NCBI RefSeq assembly: GCF_018709685.1
Contig: NZ_JABDHQ010000001.1
Coordinates: 186,001 to 250,000 of the forward strand
DNA from: Akkermansia muciniphila
GTDB taxonomy: Bacteria; Verrucomicrobiota; Verrucomicrobiia; Verrucomicrobiales; Akkermansiaceae
Direction of reading: 5' to 3'
Length of the DNA: 64,000 nucleotides
Shown here: positions 35,367 through 45,223 of the stretch, piece by piece
Layout: each line of letters begins with the position of its first letter
Position numbering within the stretch: position 1 is the stretch's first letter
Notes under the pieces: generated by a model
The model's database searches: none
Seen by the model: only the letters and a program-made list of their open reading frames with translations
Told to the model about the DNA's origin: nothing
Position numbers and translations under genes: made by a program

Positions 35367-35516
35367 CTGAAAGTAGAAAACCTTCCAGGAGTGATTGGCT
35401 TGATTTTACGGGGTTCATGTTTGACCTTTGAAAATTATGAAATGATGGCACAATTTTATGGAATAAAAGTCATTGTGCGTTGTCTGAATAAGAACAGTCC
35501 TTCCAGTTTTGCAAAC

Positions 35517-36731
35517 ATGAGAATATCGTTTTTAACCTTACTGGCTCTTTTCTTTCAGGCTGTTTCGGCCATGGCGCAACAACCGGAGGTGCGGAGCGCC
35601 GCCAGGGACGCCGTGGAGTGGAGGCACCACATTCACCAGAACCCGGAATTGTCTTTTGAAGAATACAAGACGAGCAATTATGTGGCGGACCTGCTTGCCT
35701 CGTTCGGACACATTGAAGTCCTGCGGCCTACAAAGACCTCCGTGATCGGCATTCTGCGCGGCGGAAAACCCGGGAAGACCGTCGGGTTCCGGGCGGACAT
35801 GGATGCGCTTCCCGTGCAGGAGGAGACAGGATTTTCCTTTGCCAGCAAAACGCCGGGCGTAAGCCATGCCTGCGGACATGACATGCACACGGCCATGCTG
35901 TTGGGGACGGCCAGGGTTCTGGCTTCCATGCAGAAGGAGCTGCCCGGCACGGTCTATTTCATTTTCCAGCCCGGTGAGGAAAAGTCGCCCGGCGGCGCCC
36001 TCCCGATCATCAAGAGCGGAGCGCTCAAGGGCGTGGACGCCATCTTCGGCGCGCATGTGATGCCCAATGCTCCCGCGGGCTCCATCGGCATTCTGCCGGC
36101 AGGGGCCGCTTCCTCCGCCTCAGACGGTTTTTTCCTGACCATCCAGGGAAAAGGTTCCCATGGCTCCATGCCGCAGATGGGCGTGGACCCCATCGTCACG
36201 GGGTCTGAAATCGTCATGGCGCTGCAAACGGTTGTTTCACGCAGCGCCACGCCCGGAGACATGGCCGTGGTGACCGTGGGCAAGTTCCAGTCCGGCAACG
36301 CCCCCAACGTCATTCCGGACAAGGCGGAGCTGGGGGCCTCCATCCGTTCCGTGACGCCGGAAACCCGCAAATTGCTGGAGGAACGCATCCGGACCATCAT
36401 TGACCACGTATGCAAGGCAAACGGAGCACAGTACAAGCTGGATTACGTCCTGGGTTATCCGTCTATCCAGAATGACGCCGCATTGCGTGAACTGGTGAAG
36501 AAGGCGGCCATTGAGGCGGTAGGGGAGAAGAACGTTTTTGACGCTCCCAGAATTCCGGCCAGCGAGGATTTTTCCTATTATGCGCAGGTGGCCCCCACCT
36601 ATTTCATCACCGTGGGTTCCGGGGACGGTCCCGCCAACCATAATCCCGGCTTCAAGGCAGACGACGGCGCGATTTCCAACGGAATCAAGACCGAGGTTCA
36701 AATGATCCTGGATTACCTGAACGCCAAATAA
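35517..36731 (+). CDS. Secreted M20D-family amidohydrolase (aminoacylase/hippurate hydrolase-like)
   Basis: A 404-residue metalloenzyme with a signal peptide (MRISFLTLLALFFQAVSAMA). The metal ligands are visible: Cys119, His121 in SHACGHDMHTAMLLG, Glu154-Glu155 in FQPGEEKSPGG and His180 in FGAHVMPNAPAG. Family members remove acyl groups from N-acyl amino acids or cleave small peptides. The export signal is unusual, since most relatives are cytoplasmic, and suggests a role on external substrates. The start at 35517 begins the signal peptide. It is convergent with the cyclase gene. Confidence 0.92.
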   Translation: MRISFLTLLALFFQAVSAMAQQPEVRSAARDAVEWRHHIHQNPELSFEEYKTSNYVADLLASFGHIEVLRPTKTSVIGILRGGKPGKTVGFRADMDALPVQEETGFSFASKTPGVSHACGHDMHTAMLLGTARVLASMQKELPGTVYFIFQPGEEKSPGGALPIIKSGALKGVDAIFGAHVMPNAPAGSIGILPAGAASSASDGFFLTIQGKGSHGSMPQMGVDPIVTGSEIVMALQTVVSRSATPGDMAVVTVGKFQSGNAPNVIPDKAELGASIRSVTPETRKLLEERIRTIIDHVCKANGAQYKLDYVLGYPSIQNDAALRELVKKAAIEAVGEKNVFDAPRIPASEDFSYYAQVAPTYFITVGSGDGPANHNPGFKADDGAISNGIKTEVQMILDYLNAK

Positions 36732-36757
36732 AGGAGGCGTCCAGGGTTCACGCTCCC

Positions 36758-37915
36758 TTAGTTGTAACAGCGGGCGGCTTTCTCCATTTCCCGGATGCAT
36801 TCCTCCATCAGGGCGGCGTCTATTTCATGGACATCCTTTCCCCGGCCTATGCCGGTGAGCATCAGGATGGTCAAATGGCCGCCCAGATGCTCGCGGAAGG
36901 CCTCCAGGCCCTTCAGGACTTCGCACCGCCCATTCTCCGTCCTGCGGGAGAGCAGGGGATGAAATACGGGCAGTTCCAGGGCTTTCAGCACGGAGATGAT
37001 TTTTTCCGCCTCTCCGGCAGCCAGCCATCCCTTTTTGACGGAGTAGAGAATGTCCAGGCACATGCCCACGGAGACGGCTTCCGCATGGCCCAGCGTGTAG
37101 CCGGACATGGTTTCCATGTAATGGGCCGCCCAATGCCCGAAGTCCAGGGGGCGGCTGGACCCCAGTTCAAAGGCGTCCCCCCCGCGGGCGATGTGGGAGG
37201 CGTGCAGCAGGGCGGAATGTTCCACGGCGTATTCCAGCGCATCCCGTTCGCAGGCGGCCAGCGCAGGGGCGTTTTCTTCCAGCCAGTCAAAGAAGGCGGC
37301 GTCTTTCACCACGGCCACTTTCACCACTTCCGCCAGTCCGGCCCTCTTCAGGGCAAGGGGCTGGGAATGCAGGAACAGGAAATCATTGAGCGTAGCCCAC
37401 GCTACGGCGAAGGTGCCCAGGTAGTTTTTCTGCCCCATGAAGTTGATGCCGTTTTTAACGCCCACGCCGGAGTCCGCCTGGGAGAGGGTGGTGGTGGGCA
37501 CGCGCAGCAGGCGGATGCCGCGGTGGGCCGTGGCAGCGGCAAAGCCCGCTACGTCCAGAAACGCCCCGCCGCCCACGGCAATGATGTAGGAATGACGGTC
37601 AATGCCCGCTTCCACAATGTGGCGCAGGGCCGTTTCCCAGGCGGCGAAGGTGGTTTTGGCCGCCTCCCCTCCCGGAACGGGACGGCAACCTGCATAGGCC
37701 AGTTCCCCGGCGTTTTTCTCAAAATAACGGTCAATCTCCGCGGGGAGTTCCGGGTAAAACCGTTCCAGGCCTTCTTCCATCAGCACGAGGATGCGGCCTC
37801 CGGGCCTCTGCTCCATCAGGCTGGACAGCGCGCCGTTTTCCGGATGGAAGGCCCCATGGGTGAAGCCTGTCCTGTAGGGAAAATCCAGACGGATGTTCAG
37901 CGTATGGAGGGACAT
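36758..37915 (-). CDS. Dehydroquinate-synthase-like sugar phosphate cyclase (EboD-like)
   Basis: A 385-residue NAD-dependent cyclase of the dehydroquinate synthase superfamily. It shows AVGGGAFLDVAGFAAATAHR, LRVPTTTLSQADSGVGVKNG, LAEVVKVAVVKD and FGHWAAHYME, with the metal ligands of the fold (Glu in AEVVK, the two His regions). The text DSGVGVKNGIN and NYLGTFA fits the EboD-type branch better than housekeeping AroB (DSSVGGKTGIN). EboD belongs to a pathway involved in exporting lipid-like compounds in algae and cyanobacteria. AroB cannot be ruled out by eye. No shikimate or other ebo gene is in the window. Confidence 0.8.
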   Translation of the reverse strand: MSLHTLNIRLDFPYRTGFTHGAFHPENGALSSLMEQRPGGRILVLMEEGLERFYPELPAEIDRYFEKNAGELAYAGCRPVPGGEAAKTTFAAWETALRHIVEAGIDRHSYIIAVGGGAFLDVAGFAAATAHRGIRLLRVPTTTLSQADSGVGVKNGINFMGQKNYLGTFAVAWATLNDFLFLHSQPLALKRAGLAEVVKVAVVKDAAFFDWLEENAPALAACERDALEYAVEHSALLHASHIARGGDAFELGSSRPLDFGHWAAHYMETMSGYTLGHAEAVSVGMCLDILYSVKKGWLAAGEAEKIISVLKALELPVFHPLLSRRTENGRCEVLKGLEAFREHLGGHLTILMLTGIGRGKDVHEIDAALMEECIREMEKAARCYN

Positions 37916-37955
37916 TTCAGAATGGATGCAATGGAATGGCGGAACGCTGCGGGGC

Positions 37956-39536
37956 CTAATCCCTGCGGAGTACGGGCACGGCCCTCATCTGGATGAAGCG
38001 GTCCGCCTTGGCGGCCTCCTTCTGGGACATGTACATGGTGTACGGCTGCTGGGTCACCTCAATGCGGTGCGTGCCGCCGGGAGCGGGCAGGTCCAGAAGC
38101 TGGTTGAGGTGCTTGAGGCTTTTCACCTGCACGCCATTCACTTTTTCCACAATGGAGGGGCTCATCTGGGCATAGCCCAGCGTGGCCTGGGTGGGCAGCG
38201 CCATCAGGAAGACCACGATTTCATCCACGCCCTTTTTCCGGATGTCCTCTTTCTTCTGAATGGCTTCCACCAGATTGAGGGGGGGGCGGTTTTTGCTGAG
38301 CTTGTTGATTTCCCCTATCAGGGCCCCGGTCAGGGGAACGAAGACCAGGCCGCCGTAAATGCGGTAGGGGGGATTGGAGACAAAGGGGGCCGGATTGACC
38401 AGGTCGCCGTCCAGGGCGCTGCGGTCCAGCTTGACGTCCAGGGTCATGGGCTGGCTGACGCCGTCCTTGTCCTTGCGGCGGATGCCCAGTGTGATGGTGT
38501 CCCCCGGCATGGCGGAATCACGGAACAGGACATTGGCGGAGACGGGCCCCAGCGCGGGGTCCTTGATCAGTCCCTTGCTGTCCAGCGGGATGCCGTTGAC
38601 GCTTTCCACCACGTCTCCGGGGCGGACCCCGGCTTTGTAGAATGAACCGTAGACGGGCAGCTTCACCACGTAAAAACCGCCTCCGGTTTCAGGAAGGCCC
38701 AGGAATTTGCGGAAAACGGGGTCCGTCAGTTCCGTAACCTGGGTGCCGTCCGCCGGGAAGCCGGTGTAGTTGCCGGACCGGGCCTGCTTGAGGAAGCGGG
38801 AAATCATGGTCTGGGTGACGGCCAGCGCCTTCTGGGCGGAGGGGTCGCAGCTGGCGCTGAGAGCCACCAGTTCATTATCCCTCATGATGGGGTTGCCCGC
38901 GCCGCCCTTCAGGGGCGTGACGGAGGATTTGACATTGTACAGGACAAAGGGTTCGCTGTTCGTGAAGGGGCTGGCGCTTTCCGTAGCCAGAAGGGTGCCG
39001 GAGGTGGTGATGGGAAGGCCGTCGTCATTGAACTGCCAGAAGGCCACCTTGTCCCCCAGGCGGGGGGCGCTCCCCAGCGTAACGGGCACCAGCTTGTCCA
39101 GGAATGGGGCGTCCTTTTCATTTTTCAGGCGCAGCAGGGCAAGATTGGCCTCCGGGTCAAAGGCGGTCACGGTCACGGGAACCGTCTGGGAGCCGTCCGC
39201 GGAGGTCACCTCCACGAAACTGGCGGAATAAACGATGTTGGCCGCCGTCAGGATGTCGCCGTCCCCCAGGTAGATGCCGAAGCCCTGGCTGTACGCCGGG
39301 TTTTCCTTGCTCCACGGCTGGACCATGGCATAGCCCTGGTTGGTGGCGTTAATGCCCACCATGGAGTTGGTGGGGGAGGGGAGACTGGCCGGGGCAGGCG
39401 CTTCCTCCGGCTGTTCCTGAGGGGATTCCGGCTGCTGTTCGGGCTGCGGCGCGGGGGCCGGGCGGCTGTCTTCGCGCGGCTGGCAGCCGCTGAGGAGAAT
39501 CAGGGAAGCAAGGGAGAAAAGGGAAAGAATTTTCAT
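37956..39536 (-). CDS. DegP-like lipoprotein with lost catalytic triad (pseudoprotease)
   Basis: A 526-residue predicted lipoprotein (lipobox LLSGC, Cys18) with a Pro/Glu-rich linker, a trypsin-like domain and PDZ-like domains. Each catalytic position is changed: TAANIV has Asn100 where His is expected, ANLALL has Asn131 for Asp, and GGAGNP has Ala213 for Ser. It is therefore unlikely to cut proteins and may bind substrates or regulate the active paralog encoded 5 bases upstream. The C-terminal PDZ region (SIVEKVNGVQVKSLKHLNQL) is clearly related to that paralog. Confidence 0.88.
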   Translation of the reverse strand: MKILSLFSLASLILLSGCQPREDSRPAPAPQPEQQPESPQEQPEEAPAPASLPSPTNSMVGINATNQGYAMVQPWSKENPAYSQGFGIYLGDGDILTAANIVYSASFVEVTSADGSQTVPVTVTAFDPEANLALLRLKNEKDAPFLDKLVPVTLGSAPRLGDKVAFWQFNDDGLPITTSGTLLATESASPFTNSEPFVLYNVKSSVTPLKGGAGNPIMRDNELVALSASCDPSAQKALAVTQTMISRFLKQARSGNYTGFPADGTQVTELTDPVFRKFLGLPETGGGFYVVKLPVYGSFYKAGVRPGDVVESVNGIPLDSKGLIKDPALGPVSANVLFRDSAMPGDTITLGIRRKDKDGVSQPMTLDVKLDRSALDGDLVNPAPFVSNPPYRIYGGLVFVPLTGALIGEINKLSKNRPPLNLVEAIQKKEDIRKKGVDEIVVFLMALPTQATLGYAQMSPSIVEKVNGVQVKSLKHLNQLLDLPAPGGTHRIEVTQQPYTMYMSQKEAAKADRFIQMRAVPVLRRD

Positions 39537-39541
39537 GGCGG

Positions 39542-41113
39542 TTAACGGGCGGGAGTGGTGTTCCTTTCAGGCTGGCGGCCGGGAATGGCGCTGTCCAGGC
39601 GGGCATTTTTCGGAATGTTGTAGGTTTTGGAGATGCGCTTGTTGGCCGCCTCCATGGCCTTGCCTTCAAAGACCAGGGGGCGTTCCCCGTCTTTCAGTTC
39701 AATGACCACGTATTCCGGCATGTTCTTCGGGTAAAGCAGCTCGTAGGCGTGGGTGAGGCCCTTGACCTTCACCCCGTTGATTTTTTCCACAATGGCGTTG
39801 GAGATGGAGCCGGACAGGCGGGCATTCACTTCATCGTCCAGCACCTTGGTAATAATCACCATGTCTTCATGGTCCACGCAGCCCCCGTCTTCCTGGTAAT
39901 CCCGGATGTCCAGGGCCACGTCCAGCAGGGAGATGTCCGCCGCCGCCAGCACGTTGCGCTGGATGGGCTGGAACACCAGGCCGCCAAAAACGACGTAACG
40001 GGGCATTTTATCGTATTCAGCCATCAGCAGGTCTTTGGAAAGAGAGGGTTTCATCACCATGTCCACTTTCATGGGCTTGCCGTCCCGGATGATGTCCAGC
40101 GGGAGCCGGTCATCCTTGAAACAGCGTTCAATGAGCTCTTTCATGCTGATTTTCTGGCCGTCCAGCTCAATCATGGCGGAGCTGTCCACGTCGTACCCGT
40201 CCACCTTCATCAGCAGGTCTCCGTTGCGCAGCACGCCGTCCGCGGAGGAGCCCTTGAGCACCTTGCCGATCAGGACGCCCTTTTCGTCGTCCGGCAGGCC
40301 GAATGCCTTGCGCATGGCGGGATTCAGGATGGGTGCGGCCTGGATGCCCATGTCCACATAGCCGTCATAGACGCCGTCCTTGATGTCTTCCAGAAAGTGG
40401 CGGATGACGGGCGTGGGAATCACGTACCCCGTATTGTTGGCGTTGTTCAGGCCCTGGAAGGCCACGCCGATGACTTTGTTCCCCATCAGGGCAGGGCCGC
40501 CGCTGTTGCCCGGATTGATGGCGGCGTCCACCTGGATGGTCAGGTGCTCCGTGTTCCGGGGATGGGCGTACGTGGTGAAGTCAATGCGGGAGACCACGCC
40601 GCGCGTGACGGAAAGCCTGTTCCCGCCGATGGGGTAGCCGATCACCCGCACTTCATCTTCCAGATGGGGCAGGCTTTTACTGAATTCAAAGGGCTTGATG
40701 CCCTTGAAGGGCTTTGGGTCCTCTGCCTCCAGCAGGGCCAGGTCCGCGTCATGGGCAATGAATTTGACCCTGGCGGGAATCTTGCGGGAGTCCCCGTACA
40801 TGGAGATGTAAATGCGCTCCGCGTTGCTGACCACGTGGGCGTTCGTCATGAACGCGTTTTCCCCGATCAGGAAACCGGTGCCGATGCCGCCCTGGTAGCG
40901 GCCCGTGTCCCACGGCGTGGCGTAATCCGGCGTCAGGGAGTCCACTTCAATCTTGACTACTCCCTTGTACTGGTCGTTAATGGAAAGGACAGGGCCGGAC
41001 ATGACCTTGTCCACGCCGAAGTCTGAGAGGGAAACGGCCGGTTCATCCGCATGGGAAAGAGCGGCGGCGGCGAGGACTGCGCACAGCCCTTGGAAGCAGG
41101 TATGGGAATACAT
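39542..41113 (-). CDS. Exported DegP/HtrA-type serine protease
   Basis: A 523-residue periplasmic protease with a signal peptide (about 1-22) and an intact trypsin-like triad: His93 in FMTNAHVV, Asp124 in HDADLALL and Ser204 in NPGNSGGPAL. Two PDZ-like regions follow, the second with AIVEKINGVKVKGLTHAYEL. The layout resembles plant Deg-type proteases rather than E. coli DegP. It would degrade or refold damaged envelope proteins. The next gene encodes its inactive relative, 5 bases away and surely co-transcribed. Confidence 0.93.
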   Translation of the reverse strand: MYSHTCFQGLCAVLAAAALSHADEPAVSLSDFGVDKVMSGPVLSINDQYKGVVKIEVDSLTPDYATPWDTGRYQGGIGTGFLIGENAFMTNAHVVSNAERIYISMYGDSRKIPARVKFIAHDADLALLEAEDPKPFKGIKPFEFSKSLPHLEDEVRVIGYPIGGNRLSVTRGVVSRIDFTTYAHPRNTEHLTIQVDAAINPGNSGGPALMGNKVIGVAFQGLNNANNTGYVIPTPVIRHFLEDIKDGVYDGYVDMGIQAAPILNPAMRKAFGLPDDEKGVLIGKVLKGSSADGVLRNGDLLMKVDGYDVDSSAMIELDGQKISMKELIERCFKDDRLPLDIIRDGKPMKVDMVMKPSLSKDLLMAEYDKMPRYVVFGGLVFQPIQRNVLAAADISLLDVALDIRDYQEDGGCVDHEDMVIITKVLDDEVNARLSGSISNAIVEKINGVKVKGLTHAYELLYPKNMPEYVVIELKDGERPLVFEGKAMEAANKRISKTYNIPKNARLDSAIPGRQPERNTTPAR

Positions 41114-41159
41114 GGTGGTCAGCGGTTGAGGATAATGCTGTTAAGAAAGGGGGCTGTGT

Positions 41160-42281
41160 TTACAAATTGCTCTTCCGGCTTTGGGTGGCCAGGCTTTCCT
41201 GGAAGGAGTTGACCTCCTCCAGCAGGGAGGAGAAGCGTTCCGTCACCTCGCCGTCCACCTGGCTGCCGCGGTTGTCCAGAATGCCGACGGTCTGGCGCGT
41301 CTGTTCCACGCACAGGGCCATGCGGGCCGCCATGGTGCAGTAGTCCGCATCGTTGTCCTTCTCCTGGAGGAGGCAGGAAAGAATGCGCGGGGTAATATAG
41401 CGGATGCAGTAGAAAATCTGGCTCAGGGGTTCCGGCGGTTCCGTACGGTTCCGCTGGGACTTGCTGATCTCCCTGCTGAACTTGCGCTGGCACAGGTCCG
41501 TCAGCTCCATGACCTGCTGGAACAGGGGGTGGAACATGCAGGACTGCACTTCCTGGGCCTCCTCTTCATTGAGGATGTCAAACAGGCTGAGCATGCCGGT
41601 GCTTTTACAGGAGCACGGGGTTCCCGTTTCTTCCGACTGGGCAATGTTGTCCAGCACGTCGTCCCAGCCCATTACAAAGGCAAGGCGGATGTCCCCGCTG
41701 GGGTTCAGCCTGTATTTCTGGAACACCTCCTGATAGGCGATGGCGATGGCTTCCGCCTCCCGCAGGCGCTTGTCCCAGTGGTGGTCCGGCAGGTTGCCGT
41801 CCTCCTGGTTGTTGGAGTAGGCTCTGGACCATTCCCTCACCTGGGTGCGCAGCATCTGCTGGCTCGCCATGATCTGGGCCTGTTCCTCACAGGAATCCAT
41901 TACCCATTCCGGCAGGGATACCTTGGTGGAAAAAGCCGTGCTTTCCAGCAGCACCATGTCGTGATGGTCCGTGAACCATTCCAGGTACAGGGCGTTTTCC
42001 ATGGTTTTCTTCCCCTTGACGGGCACGCGGCGGCTGGCCGTCATGTCTCCCGCCACGCCCCGGATGTTTTCCGGGAGCTGGGTGAGCTCCGCAGGGAGCC
42101 GCTGGGGGGAGGGGTTCCTGAAATCCGCCGTGCATCCGGCCAGATCCTGCAAACAATCCCCCTGCAGGGTGATGTTCACCGGATGGGACAGCCCCATGAG
42201 CTGCAGCGTAAGTTTGACGGTTCCGCGTTCACGGTTGTCCAGGGTGCCGTAGTGGACGTAGTCTGTAATTCTGAAAATCAT
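41160..42281 (-). CDS. Hypothetical cytoplasmic protein
   Basis: A 373-residue soluble protein without a signal or membrane segment. It starts with a beta-rich part (MIFRITDYVHYGTLDNRERG and VKLTLQLMGL), then is mostly helical, with a CSCKST cysteine pair near residue 222 and a charged C-terminus. I do not recognise a family. It lies 39 bases downstream of leuD and 46 upstream of the protease pair, so it may share their transcript. That does not reveal a role. Confidence 0.75.
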   Translation of the reverse strand: MIFRITDYVHYGTLDNRERGTVKLTLQLMGLSHPVNITLQGDCLQDLAGCTADFRNPSPQRLPAELTQLPENIRGVAGDMTASRRVPVKGKKTMENALYLEWFTDHHDMVLLESTAFSTKVSLPEWVMDSCEEQAQIMASQQMLRTQVREWSRAYSNNQEDGNLPDHHWDKRLREAEAIAIAYQEVFQKYRLNPSGDIRLAFVMGWDDVLDNIAQSEETGTPCSCKSTGMLSLFDILNEEEAQEVQSCMFHPLFQQVMELTDLCQRKFSREISKSQRNRTEPPEPLSQIFYCIRYITPRILSCLLQEKDNDADYCTMAARMALCVEQTRQTVGILDNRGSQVDGEVTERFSSLLEEVNSFQESLATQSRKSNL

Positions 42282-42320
42282 ATGGGGAGTAGGGGTAGGG
42301 GGAGATTGGTGAATACAGGA

Positions 42321-42929
42321 TCAGCAGGCTGCCGTTACCTGGGGCAGCTCCGCGTTTTTCTTTTCCACGGCCTCCATGTTGACAAGCAGTTCAGCGATGG
42401 AATCCCAGCGGCCCCTGCTCAGGGCTTCCCGGGCTTCCGCAGGCATCCGGATGGGGAAGGAACCTTCCTTCCAGGAGGCTGTCATGTTCAGGAGATCGAT
42501 CGTCACTTCCGTTTCCGGATGATCGGAGATGTACTGGGCCAGGGCGGCAATGTCCGCGGCGGACGCGCACACGCAGGGCAGGCCGATGCCGGTGCTGTTG
42601 CCGAAGAAGATTTCCGCGAAGGATTCCGCGATGACGGCATTGACGCCGGAGCGCTTAATGGTCTGCGGAGCGTGCTCGCGGGAGGAGCCGCAGCCGAAGT
42701 TGGAGCCACCCAGGATGATGGAAGCCCCCTTGAAACGGGGATCGTCCACCGGGTGGGATTTGGACTGTCCGTTTTCATCAAAACGTTCGTCCCAGAACAT
42801 GACCCCCGCCAGCTCGTCAAACGTGATGCACTTGAGGAAGCGGGAGGGAATGATGCGGTCCGTGTCCATGTCCGGTCCGGGAACGGGAACGCACGTGCCG
42901 GTGATGGAGGTGAATTTGGTCAGAGACAT
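42321..42929 (-). CDS. leuD: 3-isopropylmalate dehydratase small subunit
   Basis: A 202-residue swivelling domain subunit of isopropylmalate isomerase in leucine synthesis. It shows PDMDTDRIIPSRFL, ILGGSNFGCGSSREHAPQTI, VIAESFAEIFFGNSTGIGLP and the C-terminal helix. GSSREHAP is the conserved substrate loop. The start at 42929 fits the family N-terminus and leaves a 19-base gap from leuC. Confidence 0.96.
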   Translation of the reverse strand: MSLTKFTSITGTCVPVPGPDMDTDRIIPSRFLKCITFDELAGVMFWDERFDENGQSKSHPVDDPRFKGASIILGGSNFGCGSSREHAPQTIKRSGVNAVIAESFAEIFFGNSTGIGLPCVCASAADIAALAQYISDHPETEVTIDLLNMTASWKEGSFPIRMPAEAREALSRGRWDSIAELLVNMEAVEKKNAELPQVTAAC

Positions 42930-42948
42930 ATAGGTAAAAGCTGGATAG

Positions 42949-44361
42949 TTAATTGAAGGAGAATACTTCGCGGGCGTCACAGACTTTCCCGGTCAGGGCG
43001 GCGGCGGCCACCATGGCGGGGCTCATCAGCAGGGTGCGCCCGGTGGGGCTTCCCTGGCGTCCCTTGAAATTCCGGTTGGAGGAGCTGGCGCAGAGCTGGT
43101 CCCCCTGGAGCTTGTCCGGGTTCATGGCCAGGCACATGGAGCACCCCGCCAGGCGCCACTCAAAACCGGCTTCACGGAAGATGTCCGCAATGCCTTCCTC
43201 TTCACACTGCTTTGCAGTCATCTGGGAGCCGGGAACGGCCAGCGCCCGGACGCCGGGCGCCACATGGCGCCCCTTGATGAGGGCGGCCACTTCCCGGAAG
43301 TCGGAGATGCGGCCATTGGTGCAGGAGCCTACAAAGCACACCTGCACCGGCAGTCCTTTAAGGGGCATTCCAGCGGGGAATTTCATGTATTCCAGCGCTT
43401 CATGAATCATCTTGCGTTCGTCGTCATCTTTGGCGGAGGCGGGGCTGGGCGTGCTGCCGCTGATGCCCGTGTTCTGGTCCGGGGAAATGCCCCACGTTAC
43501 CGTCGGTTCAATGGCGGCGCCGTCAATCTCCACAATCTCGTCGTATTCCGCGTCCGCATCGGAGGCGAAGCCCAGCCAGCGTTCCACGGCCTTGTCCCAG
43601 TCCGCGCCGGCGGGGGCGAACAGGCGCCCCTTGATGTATTCCACCGTAGTCTGGTCAGGATTCACGTAACCGCAGCGGGCCGCGCCTTCAATGGACATGT
43701 TGCAGAGGGTCATGCGTTCGTCCATGCTCATGGCGTCAATCACGCTGCCGCCGTATTCATAGGCGAAGCCCAGGCCGCCCTTGGCGCCCAGAAGGCCGAT
43801 GATGTGCAGGGCCACGTCCTTGGCGCGCACGCCGGGGGCCAGTTTTCCGTTTACATTGATGCGGCGCACCTTGAGCGGGCTGAGCGCCATGGTCTGCGTA
43901 GCCAGCACGTCGCGCACCTGCGTGGTGCCGATGCCCATGGCAATGGAGCCGAAGGCGCCGTGAGTGGCCGTGTGGGAGTCACCGCACACGATGGTCATGC
44001 CCGGCTGGGTGATGCCGAGTTCCGGGCCCACCATATGAACGATGCCCTGGAGTCCGGTAGGGAGGTCAAAAAAGCGGATGCCGTTTTCCGCGCAGTTCCG
44101 GCGCAGTTCCTTGATCATGGCGTCAGCTGTGGCGTCCGCGAACGGTTCCTCCTGGTTGTCCGTGGGAATGATGTGGTCCACGGTGGCAAAGGTGCGTTCC
44201 GGATGGCGCACGGCAAGGCCCAGGTCCCGGACCATTCCGAAGGCCTGCGGAGAGGTGACTTCATGCAGCAGGTGAGTAGCGATGAACATTTGCGTTCTTC
44301 CGTCCGGCAGGGTGCCGACGGAATGAGCGTCCCAGATTTTTTGGAAAAGCGTTTTCCCCAT
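42949..44361 (-). CDS. leuC: 3-isopropylmalate dehydratase large subunit
   Basis: A 470-residue aconitase-family enzyme that isomerises 2- to 3-isopropylmalate. It binds a [4Fe-4S] cluster through cysteines in [13 protein letters not shown] and [14 protein letters not shown], and shows [17 protein letters not shown]. Length and text match LeuC rather than aconitase or homoaconitase. ATG 44361 is chosen for the family start [13 protein letters not shown]; ATGs at 44370 and 44376 are alternatives. The 173-base gap upstream has a small GACAC/GTGTC hairpin (44420-44434) of unknown role. Confidence 0.96.
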   Translation of the reverse strand: MGKTLFQKIWDAHSVGTLPDGRTQMFIATHLLHEVTSPQAFGMVRDLGLAVRHPERTFATVDHIIPTDNQEEPFADATADAMIKELRRNCAENGIRFFDLPTGLQGIVHMVGPELGITQPGMTIVCGDSHTATHGAFGSIAMGIGTTQVRDVLATQTMALSPLKVRRINVNGKLAPGVRAKDVALHIIGLLGAKGGLGFAYEYGGSVIDAMSMDERMTLCNMSIEGAARCGYVNPDQTTVEYIKGRLFAPAGADWDKAVERWLGFASDADAEYDEIVEIDGAAIEPTVTWGISPDQNTGISGSTPSPASAKDDDERKMIHEALEYMKFPAGMPLKGLPVQVCFVGSCTNGRISDFREVAALIKGRHVAPGVRALAVPGSQMTAKQCEEEGIADIFREAGFEWRLAGCSMCLAMNPDKLQGDQLCASSSNRNFKGRQGSPTGRTLLMSPAMVAAAALTGKVCDAREVFSFN

Positions 44362-44534
44362 AGCTGGCATAAGCATCCGTCCGTTCGGGAACCGCGTCAA
44401 GATGCAAGGGCGTATTGCTGACACGGTCTGTGTCTTACAAAGAGTGTTTTTTTGAACATTTCCTCCGCCTTCATGGTCTGAATTGGCCCTTCCCATTCTT
44501 TGCCTCATTTCCGTCTTCAAGGAAAGGCGGGCTT

Positions 44535-45191
44535 TCAGCGTTCTTCTGCATTGGAATTCCTGTGGAATTTTTCCTTCCACAGTTCTGCGAAAACATCCCC
44601 GAACCGGGTCAGCAGCGCGTCCCCCGGAGCAGGGTCCGGCATTTCGTTTTCCAGGCAGGTCATCTGCACGCCCTGAATGCCGCAGGGGGTGATGGCCTGG
44701 AAGGGAGGCAGGGATTCACGGGTTACGTTGAAGGCGAAGCCGTGCATGGCAATCCATTTTTTCACCCCCACGCCGATGGAGGCTATTTTGCGGTCCTCCA
44801 CCCACACGCCCACCAGTCCTTCCCGGATGCGTGCCTGCACGCCGAACCGGGCGCAGGTTTCAATCAGGGCGTTTTCCAGGGCCGTAACGTAGTTGTGCAG
44901 GTCCCTTCCGCAGCGGTTCAGGTCCGTAATGGGGTACCCTACCAGCTGGCCGGGGCCGTGGTAGGTGGCCTGCCCTCCGCGGTTGATTTCATAAATGGGG
45001 TACGGGAGCACGGAACCGGGGTGCAGGCTGGCGTGGTCCCGCGTGCGGCCGATGGTGTAAACCCCGGCGTGTTCCAGCAGGAGCAGGTCGTCTTCACGCT
45101 CCGGGTCTTCCTGGTGGGCGCGGACCAGTTGTTCCTGGAGCTGTAGGGTTTCCTGATAGTCTGCCAGGCCGGGGATGCGGATGATGTTCAT
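44535..45191 (-). CDS. lipB: Octanoyl-[ACP]:protein N-octanoyltransferase
   Basis: A 218-residue LipB that moves octanoate from acyl carrier protein to lipoyl domains. It shows [30 protein letters not shown], Lys135 in [11 protein letters not shown] and Cys170 in [10 protein letters not shown]. These last two are the catalytic pair of the family. The start at 45191 follows the amidase by 32 bases. The gene is probably co-transcribed with the amidase. Confidence 0.95.
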   Translation of the reverse strand: MNIIRIPGLADYQETLQLQEQLVRAHQEDPEREDDLLLLEHAGVYTIGRTRDHASLHPGSVLPYPIYEINRGGQATYHGPGQLVGYPITDLNRCGRDLHNYVTALENALIETCARFGVQARIREGLVGVWVEDRKIASIGVGVKKWIAMHGFAFNVTRESLPPFQAITPCGIQGVQMTCLENEMPDPAPGDALLTRFGDVFAELWKEKFHRNSNAEER

Positions 45192-45223
45192 ACGGCGGGT
45201 GGCGACGCCCGGTAAGGCCGGGG

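Noticed and set aside
44420-44434. Small GACAC/GTGTC hairpin upstream of leuC as a leucine attenuator
   Set aside because: The stem has only five pairs, and there is no leader peptide with leucine codons and no T run.
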